A DNA stretch of 64,000 nucleotides from Lachnospiraceae bacterium (GCA_017539565.1 JAFYCS010000003.1:42274-106273), one strand, 5' to 3'; numbered from the stretch's first letter, positions 1 to 8,537 are shown. Made by a program: numbers and translations. The notes: generated by a model from the letters alone, not told the origin.

Positions 1-1272
1 AGGGATCACAACCTCATGGAGTCCTTCACATAATTCAAATATGCCTATTCCGAGGCAATTTTCATCTTTCGTGCCCTGTCCAAGTGTAAGTTCGCGTACC
101 TCCGAGCAACCTTTAAACGCATGATCACCAATCCATATAACAGTATCAGGTATCACTAAAGCCTTAAGAGATGAACATCCTATAAAGGCTTCTGCTTCAA
201 TCCTATGAACGTTCTTAAGATCTATAGCCTTAAGCTCATCGCAGCCGCTAAACGCTCTTTCCGAAATAGTAGTCAGGTCATTGGGAAGGATTATGTTTTG
301 CAGATTTGAACCTGCAAAAGCATTTGCACCTATTTCTTTAACAGTAGAAGGTATCTCTATTACCGCACCTTCCGCAAATCCGGCCCCACTAAAAAGATTT
401 TCGGGGATTATCTCATTATTATCGGCAACCTCTGATTCAAGTTCGAATTTTTTAATATTACACCCTTCGAATATTCCCGCATCAACTGTGAGATTTGTTG
501 CCTCGATCCTGATACTCTCCAGATTCTCACATCCGCTGAAACACCGTGTTCCAAGACTAACGATATTCTTCTTTATAACTATGGAATTCAGGCTCACGCA
601 TCCTGCAAACGCAGTATCTTCAATATATTGTGTCTTGATATTGAAATTTACTTTTTTTAGATTCTCGCATCCGTTAAATGCAGAAGTATCTATTATAGTC
701 AACTCATTTGCATTCGAAAAATCCACTTCCTCCAGATCGGGGCAGCCCTGAAAAGCGCCGACATGAGTGACATCATCACAGTGTATCACGGTTGCCTTTG
801 AACCGCTTTCAAATTCAATCTTTTTCAGTCCTTCCCAATCATAAAAATACGGCACTACCCTGTCAACACTTTTGCTGATCGTAAAAGTACCGTTCTTATA
901 CACACCGTATGTTTTTGAACCTATCTTAACTGTGCCGTCTTCCCCGATGGTAACAACATTATTAAGTGTCTCTCCATCTGTATCGCCCGCAGGGAGATCA
1001 ACGTCCTCTGCATCTTCTTCCTTTTCAGCTGCTGCGTCGTCTTTGGATGCAGTCTCATCCTTAGCCCCCTTATCGGACGCTTTCTCCTCCTTTTCAGAAG
1101 CATCGTTCTCTCCGTCAGATACTTCTTCCGCATCGTTCTCCGATGCCACCTCAATAACAGGTGCATTTTCCCCTGCAGCTGCATACAGCACAAATCCGCT
1201 GTCCCATATACCCTGGGTCAGCATCATGGATGTACACAATCCCGCAAGGAACCTTCTGAACTTGTTCTTCAC
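1..1272 (-). CDS. Secreted BspA-type leucine-rich-repeat protein (partial)
   Basis: The frame is open from a GTG at 1272 to base 1, giving 424 codons; the C-terminus lies outside the window. An AGGAGG at 1281-1286 sits 8 bases before the GTG and fixes the start. Residues 1 to about 32 form a basic-then-hydrophobic signal peptide (MKNKFRRFLAGL...), followed by about 60 residues of acidic, Ala/Lys/Glu-rich low-complexity linker. From about residue 125 onward there are repeated 22-24-residue units of the form AF-x-GC-x-x-L-x-x-I (for example AFQGCPDLEEV, AFNGCENLKKV, AFIGCSSLKAL), the LRR_5 / BspA pattern. Such proteins are exported and usually surface-attached or adhesive. The anchoring module, if any, is not visible. 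The gene has its own promoter and is transcribed divergently from the gene at 1463. Confidence 0.9.
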   Translation of the reverse strand, partial: MKNKFRRFLAGLCTSMMLTQGIWDSGFVLYAAAGENAPVIEVASENDAEEVSDGENDASEKEEKASDKGAKDETASKDDAAAEKEEDAEDVDLPAGDTDGETLNNVVTIGEDGTVKIGSKTYGVYKNGTFTISKSVDRVVPYFYDWEGLKKIEFESGSKATVIHCDDVTHVGAFQGCPDLEEVDFSNANELTIIDTSAFNGCENLKKVNFNIKTQYIEDTAFAGCVSLNSIVIKKNIVSLGTRCFSGCENLESIRIEATNLTVDAGIFEGCNIKKFELESEVADNNEIIPENLFSGAGFAEGAVIEIPSTVKEIGANAFAGSNLQNIILPNDLTTISERAFSGCDELKAIDLKNVHRIEAEAFIGCSSLKALVIPDTVIWIGDHAFKGCSEVRELTLGQGTKDENCLGIGIFELCEGLHEVVIP

Positions 1273-1335
1273 TTGATCTTCCTCCTATCTGTTTTTATAA
1301 CGCACTGCCGTGAGTGCACAAACACGTTACGATAA

Positions 1336-1364
1336 AGTATACCCAAAGCGTTATTTACTGTCAA
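1336..1364 (-). promoter_or_regulatory. Sigma-A promoter of the LRR protein gene
   Basis: On the minus strand TTGACA (1359-1364) and TATACT (1336-1341) are separated by 17 bases, about 60 bases upstream of the GTG at 1272. It points away from the promoter at 1385-1414, so the two genes are divergent. Confidence 0.8.
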
Positions 1365-1384
1365 CGAATCCCGCTTTAAATTTG

Positions 1385-1414
1385 TTGAATAATTCAGAAA
1401 AAATATGCTATAAT
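1385..1414 (+). promoter_or_regulatory. Extended -10 promoter for the gene at 1463
   Basis: TTGAAT (1385-1390), an 18-base spacer and TATAAT (1409-1414) preceded by TGC form an extended -10 promoter. It lies inside the longest open frame (which opens at 1310) and shows that the upstream part of that frame is probably not translated. The same TTGAAT...TATGnTATAAT layout recurs at 3306-3334. Confidence 0.8.
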
Positions 1415-1462
1415 CTCTGTTATGTAAACAAGAAAACACCTCTTGGTGAAAAAAGGGTGATT

Positions 1463-3286
1463 ATGAGCACAGAAAACACCGGATCATCAACCGCATCCGA
1501 TATCAGACAGGAAATCGATCTTCTCAGCACTCGCAGAAAGCGCTGTTTATTTGCATTCTTTTTGATGCTGATCCTTTTCCTGCCGTACGCTTTTATGGAG
1601 CCCTTTACCTCCGACACAAATGACGATACCGCCATGAACCTGATCGCTGCCGGAGCCTTTGGAGAGGACAGCCAGTTTCTGGTCTATTCCAATATAGTAT
1701 ATGGTTATTTTCTAAAAGCCCTGTTCTTTCTTTTTCCCGGGATCAACTGGTATCTCACCATGCAGCTTTGTTTTAACGCCCTTGCTGCCGGGTTCATCGG
1801 AATGTGCCTGGCCTATTTTATCGATAACGGCATGCTCATTCCCATCCTGCTGCTTTTACACTTCCGTATAGCTATTGATAACTACCGTTTGGTACAATTC
1901 ACACGTAATGCTTACCTGTATGCATTATGCGGGATAGTCCTTTTATCCCTGGCCTGTGTCTCAAAGACTCACCGCATCAAGTTATGTATCGCTGGCGGAT
2001 TCTTCCTGCTGCTCTCCTTTGTCACCCGGGCAGAATGCTTTTACCTGATGGTCCCCTTTCTGCTCCTCATGTTTACCGGTCCTTTTCTGCGCGACAAAAA
2101 ACGGACACTCCTGCCCCTGGCTTCATTCCTTATCACAGGCATTACCTGCCTGGCACTTGGTATCACGGACAACATAGCCAGCCGCCGTCCCGCGGAATGG
2201 GCAGCTTATTTTGATTATCATTTTAACGGTACTTTTCCCGTCCTGGACAACGACATAAACCGCTGGTTCAGTTTTGATGATGAAGACTCAGACAACCTGG
2301 ACATGATAGACCTGTTGCTCCTTAACGAGTATCATTATGCCGATCCCGAATATTACTCCGTTGAGAGGCTGAAAAAGCTGCAGGAGGATAAGCCTGATAT
2401 CCCTATCGGTGACAGGTTCGGCTCATTTGTTCAGGCCCTTGGCGTAAACTACAGTTTTCCCGCAGAAAACGATTACCTGGTATTATCCGGAGGTTTACAT
2501 AACATACTTGATATCGCCGAACGCTCAATCGGCTGGAATGTCGTGAGCGAAGCCGTCATTCTTCTGTTTATTACCATATATCTGATAAAAAAACAGCTCA
2601 AAAAGACGGATATACTGCTCATACTATCCCTTGTGGTCCTGATGCTCTGTGAGATATTCGTGACGGTATATATGACCGCCCACGCTCCCAAACGCGCCAC
2701 CATAGGACCTCTTACCGCAGCCGAATTACTGACCGTATTCACTATGCTGTCTTCGGATAAACGCACCACCGGCGATAGCGGCCGGCATCATGCCGTTATA
2801 CCCGTGATATGCCTGATCTGCGCAGGGATACTGATCTTCCCTCTCCGCTTCATGAATCATGCTGCATTACCTGAAAATACGGAAACCGGGCTGGTCCTGG
2901 ACGAATTAAGACAGCTTGAAGGTGAGCACTATCTGCTCGATTCAATGATACTGTGGGGAGAACGTATGGGTGTTTCCGATATCAGAAAGATAAGCAGGAG
3001 CAGGTATGAAGATTTCTTCAGCCACTATACCTTAAGCGGAGGCTGGCTTGCCGAAACTCCGCTTGCTACGCATTACACACTCCGGGCCGGTATATCCGCT
3101 CCCATGACGCAATTGGCTGTGGATCCCCACTTCCATTATGTGGTACGCAGCTGGAAGGCTGAATATCTCGTTCCCCTGCTTAATGATTACCTTAGCCGCA
3201 GGACCGGAAAGGATCTCGTTCCCGCCGTGGTTTATGCCGGTAACGATCTGTATGTTATCGATTTCATATCATCTGACGCCCAATAG
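1463..3286 (+). CDS. Polytopic membrane protein, GT-C glycosyltransferase-like
   Basis: A 607-residue protein starting at ATG 1463, which is preceded by AGGGTGAT and lies 49 bases after a promoter; the frame is open further upstream to 1310 but that stretch contains the promoter. A hydrophobic helix at about residues 30-45 is followed by an acidic DTNDD motif (residues 51-55), and about ten further membrane segments continue to about residue 480. About 170 mostly polar residues form the C-terminus. A first external loop rich in Asp after helix 1 is typical of GT-C enzymes that use polyprenyl-phosphate sugars, but no family-defining motif is certain. Two other proteins here (6339 and 12193) share this general architecture. 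The substrate is unknown. Confidence 0.6.
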   Translation: MSTENTGSSTASDIRQEIDLLSTRRKRCLFAFFLMLILFLPYAFMEPFTSDTNDDTAMNLIAAGAFGEDSQFLVYSNIVYGYFLKALFFLFPGINWYLTMQLCFNALAAGFIGMCLAYFIDNGMLIPILLLLHFRIAIDNYRLVQFTRNAYLYALCGIVLLSLACVSKTHRIKLCIAGGFFLLLSFVTRAECFYLMVPFLLLMFTGPFLRDKKRTLLPLASFLITGITCLALGITDNIASRRPAEWAAYFDYHFNGTFPVLDNDINRWFSFDDEDSDNLDMIDLLLLNEYHYADPEYYSVERLKKLQEDKPDIPIGDRFGSFVQALGVNYSFPAENDYLVLSGGLHNILDIAERSIGWNVVSEAVILLFITIYLIKKQLKKTDILLILSLVVLMLCEIFVTVYMTAHAPKRATIGPLTAAELLTVFTMLSSDKRTTGDSGRHHAVIPVICLICAGILIFPLRFMNHAALPENTETGLVLDELRQLEGEHYLLDSMILWGERMGVSDIRKISRSRYEDFFSHYTLSGGWLAETPLATHYTLRAGISAPMTQLAVDPHFHYVVRSWKAEYLVPLLNDYLSRRTGKDLVPAVVYAGNDLYVIDFISSDAQ

Positions 3287-3305
3287 GGCATCCTGCCCCC
3301 ATAAT

Positions 3306-3334
3306 TTGAATATCCTTCCCCGATATGTTATAAT
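3306..3334 (+). promoter_or_regulatory. Extended -10 promoter for the LytM-like gene
   Basis: TTGAAT (3306-3311), 17 bases, then TATAAT (3329-3334) with TGT directly before it. The ATG of the next gene is 36 bases downstream. Confidence 0.8.
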
Positions 3335-3370
3335 CACGCAATAATGTTTTAAAAGTAGTCGGAGATAGAT

Positions 3371-4330
3371 ATGTCCAAAAAGAAGAAAAAGAACAATAGC
3401 AAGGCTTCTTACGCCAATAAACAGCGCAAGAATGCCGCTCCCGGGAAAGAAGCAGCTTCTATAGCGCTGCAGAGCGAAAGTATCAAAGAAACCGAAAAGG
3501 CAGCCGTCAAAGAAAACGCTTCCTTAAAAGAAGACGCTTCCGTAAAAGAAGACGCTTCCGCAAAAGATACTTCTGCAAAAGCTGCTCCCGTAAAGGAAGC
3601 CCCTAAAAAAGCCGCTCCTAAAAAGAGTCCCGGAAAATCAAAGGCTGCTGCCGATCGCGGCATCGACAGCCACCATATTATGCACCCTGTGGTGAGCTAT
3701 ATATACATTCTGGTGCTTTTTGTACTGCTGATAGCCGTATTCTTGCTTAAATTAAAGGCCGACAGAGATCTTAAAGAGGCCAACAGTTTAAATGAACAGT
3801 TAAAAACGGCGATACTTACCGCCAGCGAAAATATCGCCCAGCTAAGCCAGGAGAATACCGAGCAGAAAAAACAGCTTGAGGCAATGAGCCTGGCTCTCAA
3901 CGCACGTACGGAGATTGACGAAACCCAGAAAAAGGAAGAGGAGGAATCCTCTGTCCCCGAACTCTATCCTGTAAAGGGCGATGCGATAGTCGTTACCCCC
4001 ACCGGTACCGCCGGTAACGAGGATCCTGAAGAGGAGAACCTGCTTAAGTTTAACATGTATGACGGCAGTTACGCTATCGCTACCGGAAACGGTGTAATAG
4101 AGATAATGAGTGACGGCGGCGACGGCTTCATCAATATAGTTATAGATCACGGAAACGGCTACAAGACCAGCTATACCGGAGAAGGAATATCGCTTAAAGA
4201 AGCCGGGGATGAGATAAAACGCGGTGATGCCGTAATGACCTTTTCCGGAGGCAATAATGAATTTACTTACTCCATAAGCCTAAACGGAAAGACCGTGGAT
4301 CCCTTGAGCGTTATGGTCATCGACGGCTGA
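3371..4330 (+). CDS. Membrane-anchored protein with degenerate LytM/M23-fold domain
   Basis: 319 residues. Residues 1-100 are a Lys/Ala/Glu-rich tail with short imperfect repeats (ASLKEDASVKEDASAKD), presumably cytoplasmic. A single membrane helix spans about 107-127, and residues 128-180 look like a coiled coil. Residues about 235-315 resemble a LytM/peptidase M23 barrel: IDHGNGYKTSY and LNGKTVDPLSVM match the conserved strands. The catalytic set is missing: the His of the usual Y-x-H-L is Gly (YTG), and the final H-x-H is replaced by FTYSI. This suggests a non-enzymatic scaffold or activator of murein hydrolases, comparable to SpoIIQ or EnvC-type degenerate LytM proteins; that role is inferred. 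It has its own promoter. Confidence 0.7.
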   Translation: MSKKKKKNNSKASYANKQRKNAAPGKEAASIALQSESIKETEKAAVKENASLKEDASVKEDASAKDTSAKAAPVKEAPKKAAPKKSPGKSKAAADRGIDSHHIMHPVVSYIYILVLFVLLIAVFLLKLKADRDLKEANSLNEQLKTAILTASENIAQLSQENTEQKKQLEAMSLALNARTEIDETQKKEEEESSVPELYPVKGDAIVVTPTGTAGNEDPEEENLLKFNMYDGSYAIATGNGVIEIMSDGGDGFINIVIDHGNGYKTSYTGEGISLKEAGDEIKRGDAVMTFSGGNNEFTYSISLNGKTVDPLSVMVIDG

Positions 4331-4336
4331 CAGCAT

Positions 4337-4364
4337 TGTCATACTGAGCGTAGCGAAGGATCTT
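4337..4364 (+). repeat. Dispersed TGTCATCCTGAG...GAAGGATCTT repeat, copy 1
   Basis: The 28-base sequence beginning TGTCATACTGAGCGTAGCG and ending AAGGATCTT lies between the LytM-like gene and the DUF1836 gene. Five other sites in the window carry versions of it. Confidence 0.75.
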
Positions 4365-4381
4365 ATAAGGAGAACTCAATC

Positions 4382-4972
4382 ATGACACTTGATACAGGCG
4401 ATCTTATCAATTCCATAATGCAGAGTCTTGGGCGTATCAGCTTTATCAAGCCCGAAGATATACCTAATATCGATCTGTATATGGATCAGGTCACGTCCTT
4501 CATGGACAGCCGCCTGAAGAACACTGCCCGCTTTCAGGACAAGGATAAGATCCTTACCAAGACCATGATCAATAATTACGCTAAAAACGATCTGCTGCCA
4601 CCGCCGGTCAAGAAAAAATACAACAAAGAACACGTATTACTTCTTATTTTTATATATTACTTTAAAAACGTACTTTCCATCAATGATATACAAAGACTGC
4701 TGAACCCTTTGGTAGAGAAATACTATGGAAAAGACGAAAGCACCGACATCGCTTCTATCTATACAGAAGCCCTTAATCTGGGTGAAGACCAGATTGAAGC
4801 CTTAAAAAAAGATGTCATGGAAAAATATGCAAGATCAAAGGAAACCTTTTCCGAACATGAAGAAGGAGAAGAAAAAGATTTTCTCCAGCTCTTCTCCTTC
4901 CTTTGTATGCTTATTTTAGACGTTTATGTAAAAAAACTGCTTATAGAAAAGATCATTGACGAATGCGTTTGA
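4382..4972 (+). CDS. DUF1836 domain protein
   Basis: 196 residues, starting at an ATG 10 bases after AAGGAG. The segment FIKPEDIPNIDLYMDQVTSF, the middle part around LTKTMINNYAKNDLLPPP and the following KKYNKEHVLLLIFIYYFKN match the DUF1836 family, small cytoplasmic proteins of Firmicutes with a predicted MerR-like winged-helix N-terminus. The fold suggests DNA binding, but the family has no established function. The stop overlaps the convergent gene at 4953 by 20 bases. Confidence 0.75.
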   Translation: MTLDTGDLINSIMQSLGRISFIKPEDIPNIDLYMDQVTSFMDSRLKNTARFQDKDKILTKTMINNYAKNDLLPPPVKKKYNKEHVLLLIFIYYFKNVLSINDIQRLLNPLVEKYYGKDESTDIASIYTEALNLGEDQIEALKKDVMEKYARSKETFSEHEEGEEKDFLQLFSFLCMLILDVYVKKLLIEKIIDECV

Positions 4973-5396
4973 GCAATTCATCATACTGTTTATACATCTT
5001 CTGTACACTGTTCTCCAAAAGATAATAGTGCATCACATACGGTACCTCAAGTACTACCAGGAGCAGGAATAAAATAAGCAATCCCCAAGAGAATCCTTCA
5101 GACAGTCCGGACTGTGTGATCCCTCCTATCTGAATATACAGCAATACAAACACTGCAAAGGTGAGGGCCGAAAACAGTATCGTTACCATCAGATGTACCA
5201 GCCTCTCATGCTGAAAAAAAGATATCTGGGATAAATGTGTTTCCGCAAGCTTTTCATAATCCTTACGGGTAGGTGCCTCATCCTTAGCTGCCTTTTCCAC
5301 ATATTTCCCGTCCGCATCAAACGATGCCGTCACCGGTAATTCATGTGCCAGTATCTTATCAATATAAGCCAGATAATTATTAACCCTTTTACGCAT
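4953..5396 (-). CDS. Small two-helix membrane protein, unknown function
   Basis: 147 residues reading leftward. Residues 1-60 are charged (RVNNYLAYIDKILAHELP), followed by two membrane helices at about 67-88 and 102-122 and a short charged C-terminal tail ending KQYDELLKRIRQ. No motif identifies a function. The ribosome-binding site is a G-rich stretch (GGGGGGAGTG) just before the ATG. The 3' end overlaps the convergent DUF1836 gene by 20 bases, so the two transcripts share antisense ends. Confidence 0.6.
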   Translation of the reverse strand: MRKRVNNYLAYIDKILAHELPVTASFDADGKYVEKAAKDEAPTRKDYEKLAETHLSQISFFQHERLVHLMVTILFSALTFAVFVLLYIQIGGITQSGLSEGFSWGLLILFLLLVVLEVPYVMHYYLLENSVQKMYKQYDELLKRIRQ

Positions 5397-5427
5397 CTTT
5401 CACTCCCCCCTTTCTTTTCCCCATTAT

Positions 5428-5458
5428 ACAACAAAACCCGGGCATGACGGTACCCGGG
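5428..5458 (-). terminator. Intrinsic terminator of rpsT
   Basis: Reading leftward, CCCGGG and CCCGGG arms (5453-5458 and 5437-5442) enclose a 10-base loop and are followed by TTTTGTTGT. It lies 26 bases beyond the rpsT stop codon. Confidence 0.75.
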
Positions 5459-5483
5459 AATGTTATGATTATTTAAAATGAAT

Positions 5484-5747
5484 TTACGCTAACTTGTTTA
5501 CGGCAAGATTAAGGCGTGAGATCTTGCGGGAAGCATAGTTCTTATGATATACACCCTTGCCCGTAGCTTTATCTATGGTGCTGGTTGCCTTTAAGAGCGC
5601 TTCCTGAGCGGCTTTCTTATCACCGGCTTCTATAGCTGTATATACCTTCTTTACAGCAGTCTTAACGCCGGAACGGATAGCCTTGTTTCTCTCTTCCCTG
5701 GTCCTGCTGACAAGTATCCTCTTCTTTGCTGATTTGATATTTGCCAA
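5484..5747 (-). CDS. rpsT: 30S ribosomal protein S20
   Basis: 87 residues with the S20 pattern: ANIKSAKKRILVSRTREERN at the N-terminus, IDKATGKGVYHKNYASRKIS near the C-terminus, and Lys/Ala-rich helices throughout. S20 binds 16S rRNA in the body of the small subunit. The start is a TTG at 5747, placed 9 bases after AGGAGG; no ATG or GTG gives the family's usual N-terminus, and the longer open frame upstream includes the promoter. A TTG (UUG) start is also known for E. coli rpsT, where weak initiation supports feedback control by S20; whether that holds here is inference. The gene stands alone between its promoter and terminator, as is usual for rpsT. Confidence 0.95.
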   Translation of the reverse strand: MANIKSAKKRILVSRTREERNKAIRSGVKTAVKKVYTAIEAGDKKAAQEALLKATSTIDKATGKGVYHKNYASRKISRLNLAVNKLA

Positions 5748-5835
5748 GTCCCTGTACCTCCTGACTATGATGCTATTTATTAGCTCCTGCATCTGCCAGC
5801 GCCGGACACGGACAGTCTGTACAGACACAACAAAG

Positions 5836-5864
5836 ATTTTATGATAAGAACAATGCATTGTCAA
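5836..5864 (-). promoter_or_regulatory. Promoter of rpsT
   Basis: TTGACA (5859-5864) and TAAAAT (5836-5841) on the minus strand with a 17-base spacer. The resulting leader is about 80 bases and contains a TCTGTACAGA dyad. It is divergent from the cold-shock gene promoter. Confidence 0.85.
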
Positions 5865-5886
5865 GGGTAATTTTTCATATTTTTTC

Positions 5887-5915
5887 TTTACTTTTCGCCC
5901 TGTATATGATATATT
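5887..5915 (+). promoter_or_regulatory. Promoter of the cold-shock gene
   Basis: TTTACT (5887-5892), 17 bases, TATATT (5910-5915). The transcript would have a leader of roughly 40 bases ending in TTGGAGG, much shorter than the E. coli cspA leader. Confidence 0.6.
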
Positions 5916-5963
5916 ATTCATGTCGTTTTTTGACGCAGCATATATTTTTGGAGGTACTAAAAG

Positions 5964-6164
5964 ATGCAGGGTAAAGTAAAGTGGTTCAACGCACAGAAGG
6001 GTTATGGCTTCCTTTCTACAGATGAGGGCAAGGATGTATTCGTACATTTCTCAGCTATCCAGAACGTAGAAGGCTATAAGACCTTAGACGAAGGTCAGGC
6101 TGTAGAGTTTGACATCGTTGACGGTGCAAAGGGTCCCCAGGCAGCTAACGTTATCAAGCTTTGA
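5964..6164 (+). CDS. csp: Cold-shock domain protein
   Basis: 66 residues, the normal length for a single cold-shock domain. Both nucleic-acid-binding motifs are intact: KGYGFLS (RNP1) at about residues 13-19 and VFVHFSAI (RNP2) at about 26-33, inside the typical frame [16 protein letters not shown]. These proteins bind single-stranded RNA or DNA and keep mRNA unfolded. The ATG follows GGAGG at a good distance. Monocistronic, ending in a clear terminator at 6286. Confidence 0.95.
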   Translation: MQGKVKWFNAQKGYGFLSTDEGKDVFVHFSAIQNVEGYKTLDEGQAVEFDIVDGAKGPQAANVIKL

Positions 6165-6285
6165 TCAAGGGATCACCACAGTTTTAATCAGTTGCTTACC
6201 GATGTGCGTTTTCTATAGATTAAGTTCTGGTAACCAGGAATAGTTTACGGAATAGGCAATACCGTATGGAACGATTAAAAGAATG

Positions 6286-6314
6286 AGCAGCGTGAAAGCG
6301 CTGCTTTTCTTTTC
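6286..6314 (+). terminator. Intrinsic terminator after the cold-shock gene
   Basis: AGCAGCG (6286-6292) and CGCTGCT (6299-6305) form a 7-bp stem around TGAAAG and are followed by TTTCTTTTC. The 120 bases between the csp stop and this hairpin hold no open frame. Confidence 0.85.
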
Positions 6315-6338
6315 ACTAATAAGTTTAAACATTGAATT

Positions 6339-7892
6339 ATGGAAGATAACACAGAAGATATCAAAGAAAATAACAAACAACCCGGGATCAACCCCGTTTT
6401 AACTGTTTTTATACTGCTATGGGGTGCAGTATTATTTTGGCGTTGCTTTATATTATACAAACATGTTGTCAACTATGTAGATGACGATCAGGCCCTGATG
6501 TGGTACGGAACCGTTTTATTCGCTCACGGTTCTTTCCCCCAGCCGGCATTTTTCGGTCAAAGCTACGGTTCAATGTTTGAATCCCTTCTTACGGTGCCTT
6601 TATATCTGTGCGGCTGGCCTCTGCATGTTGCCCAACCGGTTGTAACAACATTTATGGGTATAATAGCCTTTCTTTTTGCAAGTATCTCTTGTTACAGAAA
6701 AAACAATAAGGCAGCCGCTTTTTTATGCGTACTCCTGTTGGCAATGACCGGATGGCAATGGGACGTTGTCACATCTTTAAGATGCTATTTTACGGGTCTT
6801 CCTGTCACTACAATAGGATGCATCCTTATAAATGATCCCAAAATGTCCCGGCTTAAAATATATATCGGAAGCTTCCTTTCAATAATCGGCGTTATATGGT
6901 CAGCATCTGCTATCGCTGTACTTGGAATCGGTTTTCTCTGGTTTGTTACAGACCGTGAACGGCTCAAAAAATCGTGGGGTGCTTTGATCCCCGGCAGCAT
7001 ATGCGGATTATTGATATGGTTATACCGTATCATATTCTTTAAAAATCACGGTGATTATATTTCTTTCAAGATGACCTCATCCATCAACCTTCAGACTTTT
7101 CTGCGTAACATAAAACTGTTCCCCCAAAGGATCGCAGAGAATTTTGCGATCAGCTGGGCAGGTCTTGTGATCATTCCTGCTTTGATCATATTTTCATGTA
7201 TAATATGTATAAAAAGGAAAATGTGGAGACGTTTGGCCGTCATTATCATTTCGGTATCAGGCTCACTGGCAATGCTCTCTTCCACACAGTTAAACTCTTT
7301 TGATGAATACGCCATCAATTATTGCCAGCTGCGTATGCTTCTGTTCATGACTTTTATCGGACTTCTCCTGATCGTTTTATTTTCATATGACGGGCATCCC
7401 CATGCTGAAATAGATTTAAAAAAAGCTGTTATACTCTTTACAATAGCGATGATCTCAATAATAATAAAAGGCGGGTTATTTATACGGGCATGCGCAGATC
7501 CCGACAGCGCTTTGTATGGACAAAACAGTGTTAATTATATGTCAATTGATGAATTAAACAGAGTCGGTAATACCGTAACCGGGATCGCTGATGAATACCG
7601 TGCCACCGTACTGACCAGCCTTGACCTCAATCTTATATATACCTATGGTTTTGCCGCATTATACTACGATAAGCCCTATGAATTTTATCTGCCGACATGC
7701 GACCGCCGCGCCTGGGTCTATTATAAACTTCTGAATTCCGATAATGAAACCCTTATGCTCTACGGTCATGATGAAAACGGAGATATCATATACTCAGTAG
7801 AAGATACCGGCGGATCATCTGTTATTGATTATCTTGATCAGAATTACGGTGTCAGAAGAGTTATGGCTTTGATCGAAACCCAAAACAGATAG
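6339..7892 (+). CDS. Polytopic membrane protein, GT-C-like
   Basis: 517 residues. A short charged N-terminus precedes a helix at about 21-40, then the acidic loop VVNYVDDDQALMWYG (Asp triplet near residues 49-51), and about nine more hydrophobic segments to about residue 390; the last 120 residues are polar. An Asp cluster in the first external loop followed by many helices is the GT-C layout, so a polyprenyl-phosphate-dependent glycosyltransferase is plausible but unproven. No convincing Shine-Dalgarno precedes ATG 6339, so the start is uncertain. The methyltransferase gene follows after 18 bases and is probably co-transcribed. Confidence 0.55.
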   Translation: MEDNTEDIKENNKQPGINPVLTVFILLWGAVLFWRCFILYKHVVNYVDDDQALMWYGTVLFAHGSFPQPAFFGQSYGSMFESLLTVPLYLCGWPLHVAQPVVTTFMGIIAFLFASISCYRKNNKAAAFLCVLLLAMTGWQWDVVTSLRCYFTGLPVTTIGCILINDPKMSRLKIYIGSFLSIIGVIWSASAIAVLGIGFLWFVTDRERLKKSWGALIPGSICGLLIWLYRIIFFKNHGDYISFKMTSSINLQTFLRNIKLFPQRIAENFAISWAGLVIIPALIIFSCIICIKRKMWRRLAVIIISVSGSLAMLSSTQLNSFDEYAINYCQLRMLLFMTFIGLLLIVLFSYDGHPHAEIDLKKAVILFTIAMISIIIKGGLFIRACADPDSALYGQNSVNYMSIDELNRVGNTVTGIADEYRATVLTSLDLNLIYTYGFAALYYDKPYEFYLPTCDRRAWVYYKLLNSDNETLMLYGHDENGDIIYSVEDTGGSSVIDYLDQNYGVRRVMALIETQNR

Positions 7893-7910
7893 AAATAGGA
7901 GGACAATACA

Positions 7911-8537
7911 ATGAATGAACCAAACGAAGCTGAAATCCTGGATGAAAACAGTTTAACTAAATTTGAAGATGACTGGCCTTTATTTGAGAAATTCCTTGGT
8001 TATCTCAGATATCTGCAGATAAAACCGTATATCATGTCTACCCCTAAACCCATATGTGTAGATATAGGCTGCGGCTTCTATGGCAGGTTTTTAAAGAGCA
8101 TCTCTCATCTGATCAAAAGGGGATATGGCTTTGATATACGTGGTAATGACGAAAAATATGCCAATATCTGCATAGTTAATAACAGTAAATGCTTAGGCCG
8201 CATTCCTCTTAAGGATAACAGAGTAGACAGGGTTTTTATGCTCGCGGTACTGGAACACCTGCCTCTGAATGACAGATTACTTGAAGAAGGCGTAAGAGTC
8301 TTAAAACCCGGCGGACTTTTGATACTGACAACCCCGACCCCCCTGGCCAAACCGGTCCTGGAGTTTCTGTCATACAAATTACATCTTATCAGTGAAGCTT
8401 CCATCCGTGAACATAAGCACTACTATAACAGACAGGAATTGGGATATCGTGTTATAAAAAGCGGATGTGCCGTATTGGCATATCAGACATTCCAATTAGG
8501 CTTTAATCAGCTTATCGTCGGAATAAAACAGGGTTAA
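7911..8537 (+). CDS. Class I SAM-dependent methyltransferase
   Basis: 208 residues. The SAM-binding motif I is VDIGCGFYG at about 50-58, followed by GYGFDIRG (motif II region), an acidic-hydrophobic DRVFMLAVLEHL near 103-114 and the post-motif LKPGGLLILTTPTP at about 128-141. This is the Methyltransf_11 arrangement. The acceptor cannot be read from sequence; its position next to a GT-C-like gene suggests a glycan or lipid-linked sugar. AGGAGG precedes the ATG by about 8 bases. The stop overlaps the convergent gene at 8534 by 4 bases. Confidence 0.8.
   Translation: MNEPNEAEILDENSLTKFEDDWPLFEKFLGYLRYLQIKPYIMSTPKPICVDIGCGFYGRFLKSISHLIKRGYGFDIRGNDEKYANICIVNNSKCLGRIPLKDNRVDRVFMLAVLEHLPLNDRLLEEGVRVLKPGGLLILTTPTPLAKPVLEFLSYKLHLISEASIREHKHYYNRQELGYRVIKSGCAVLAYQTFQLGFNQLIVGIKQG

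Noticed and set aside
281..1276. Rightward open frames across the LRR protein gene
   Set aside because: They are antisense to a well-supported secreted protein with signal peptide, repeats, promoter and ribosome-binding site.
3371..4330. The LytM-domain protein as an active M23 endopeptidase
   Set aside because: The histidines of the Y-x-H-L and H-x-H motifs that bind zinc are not present.
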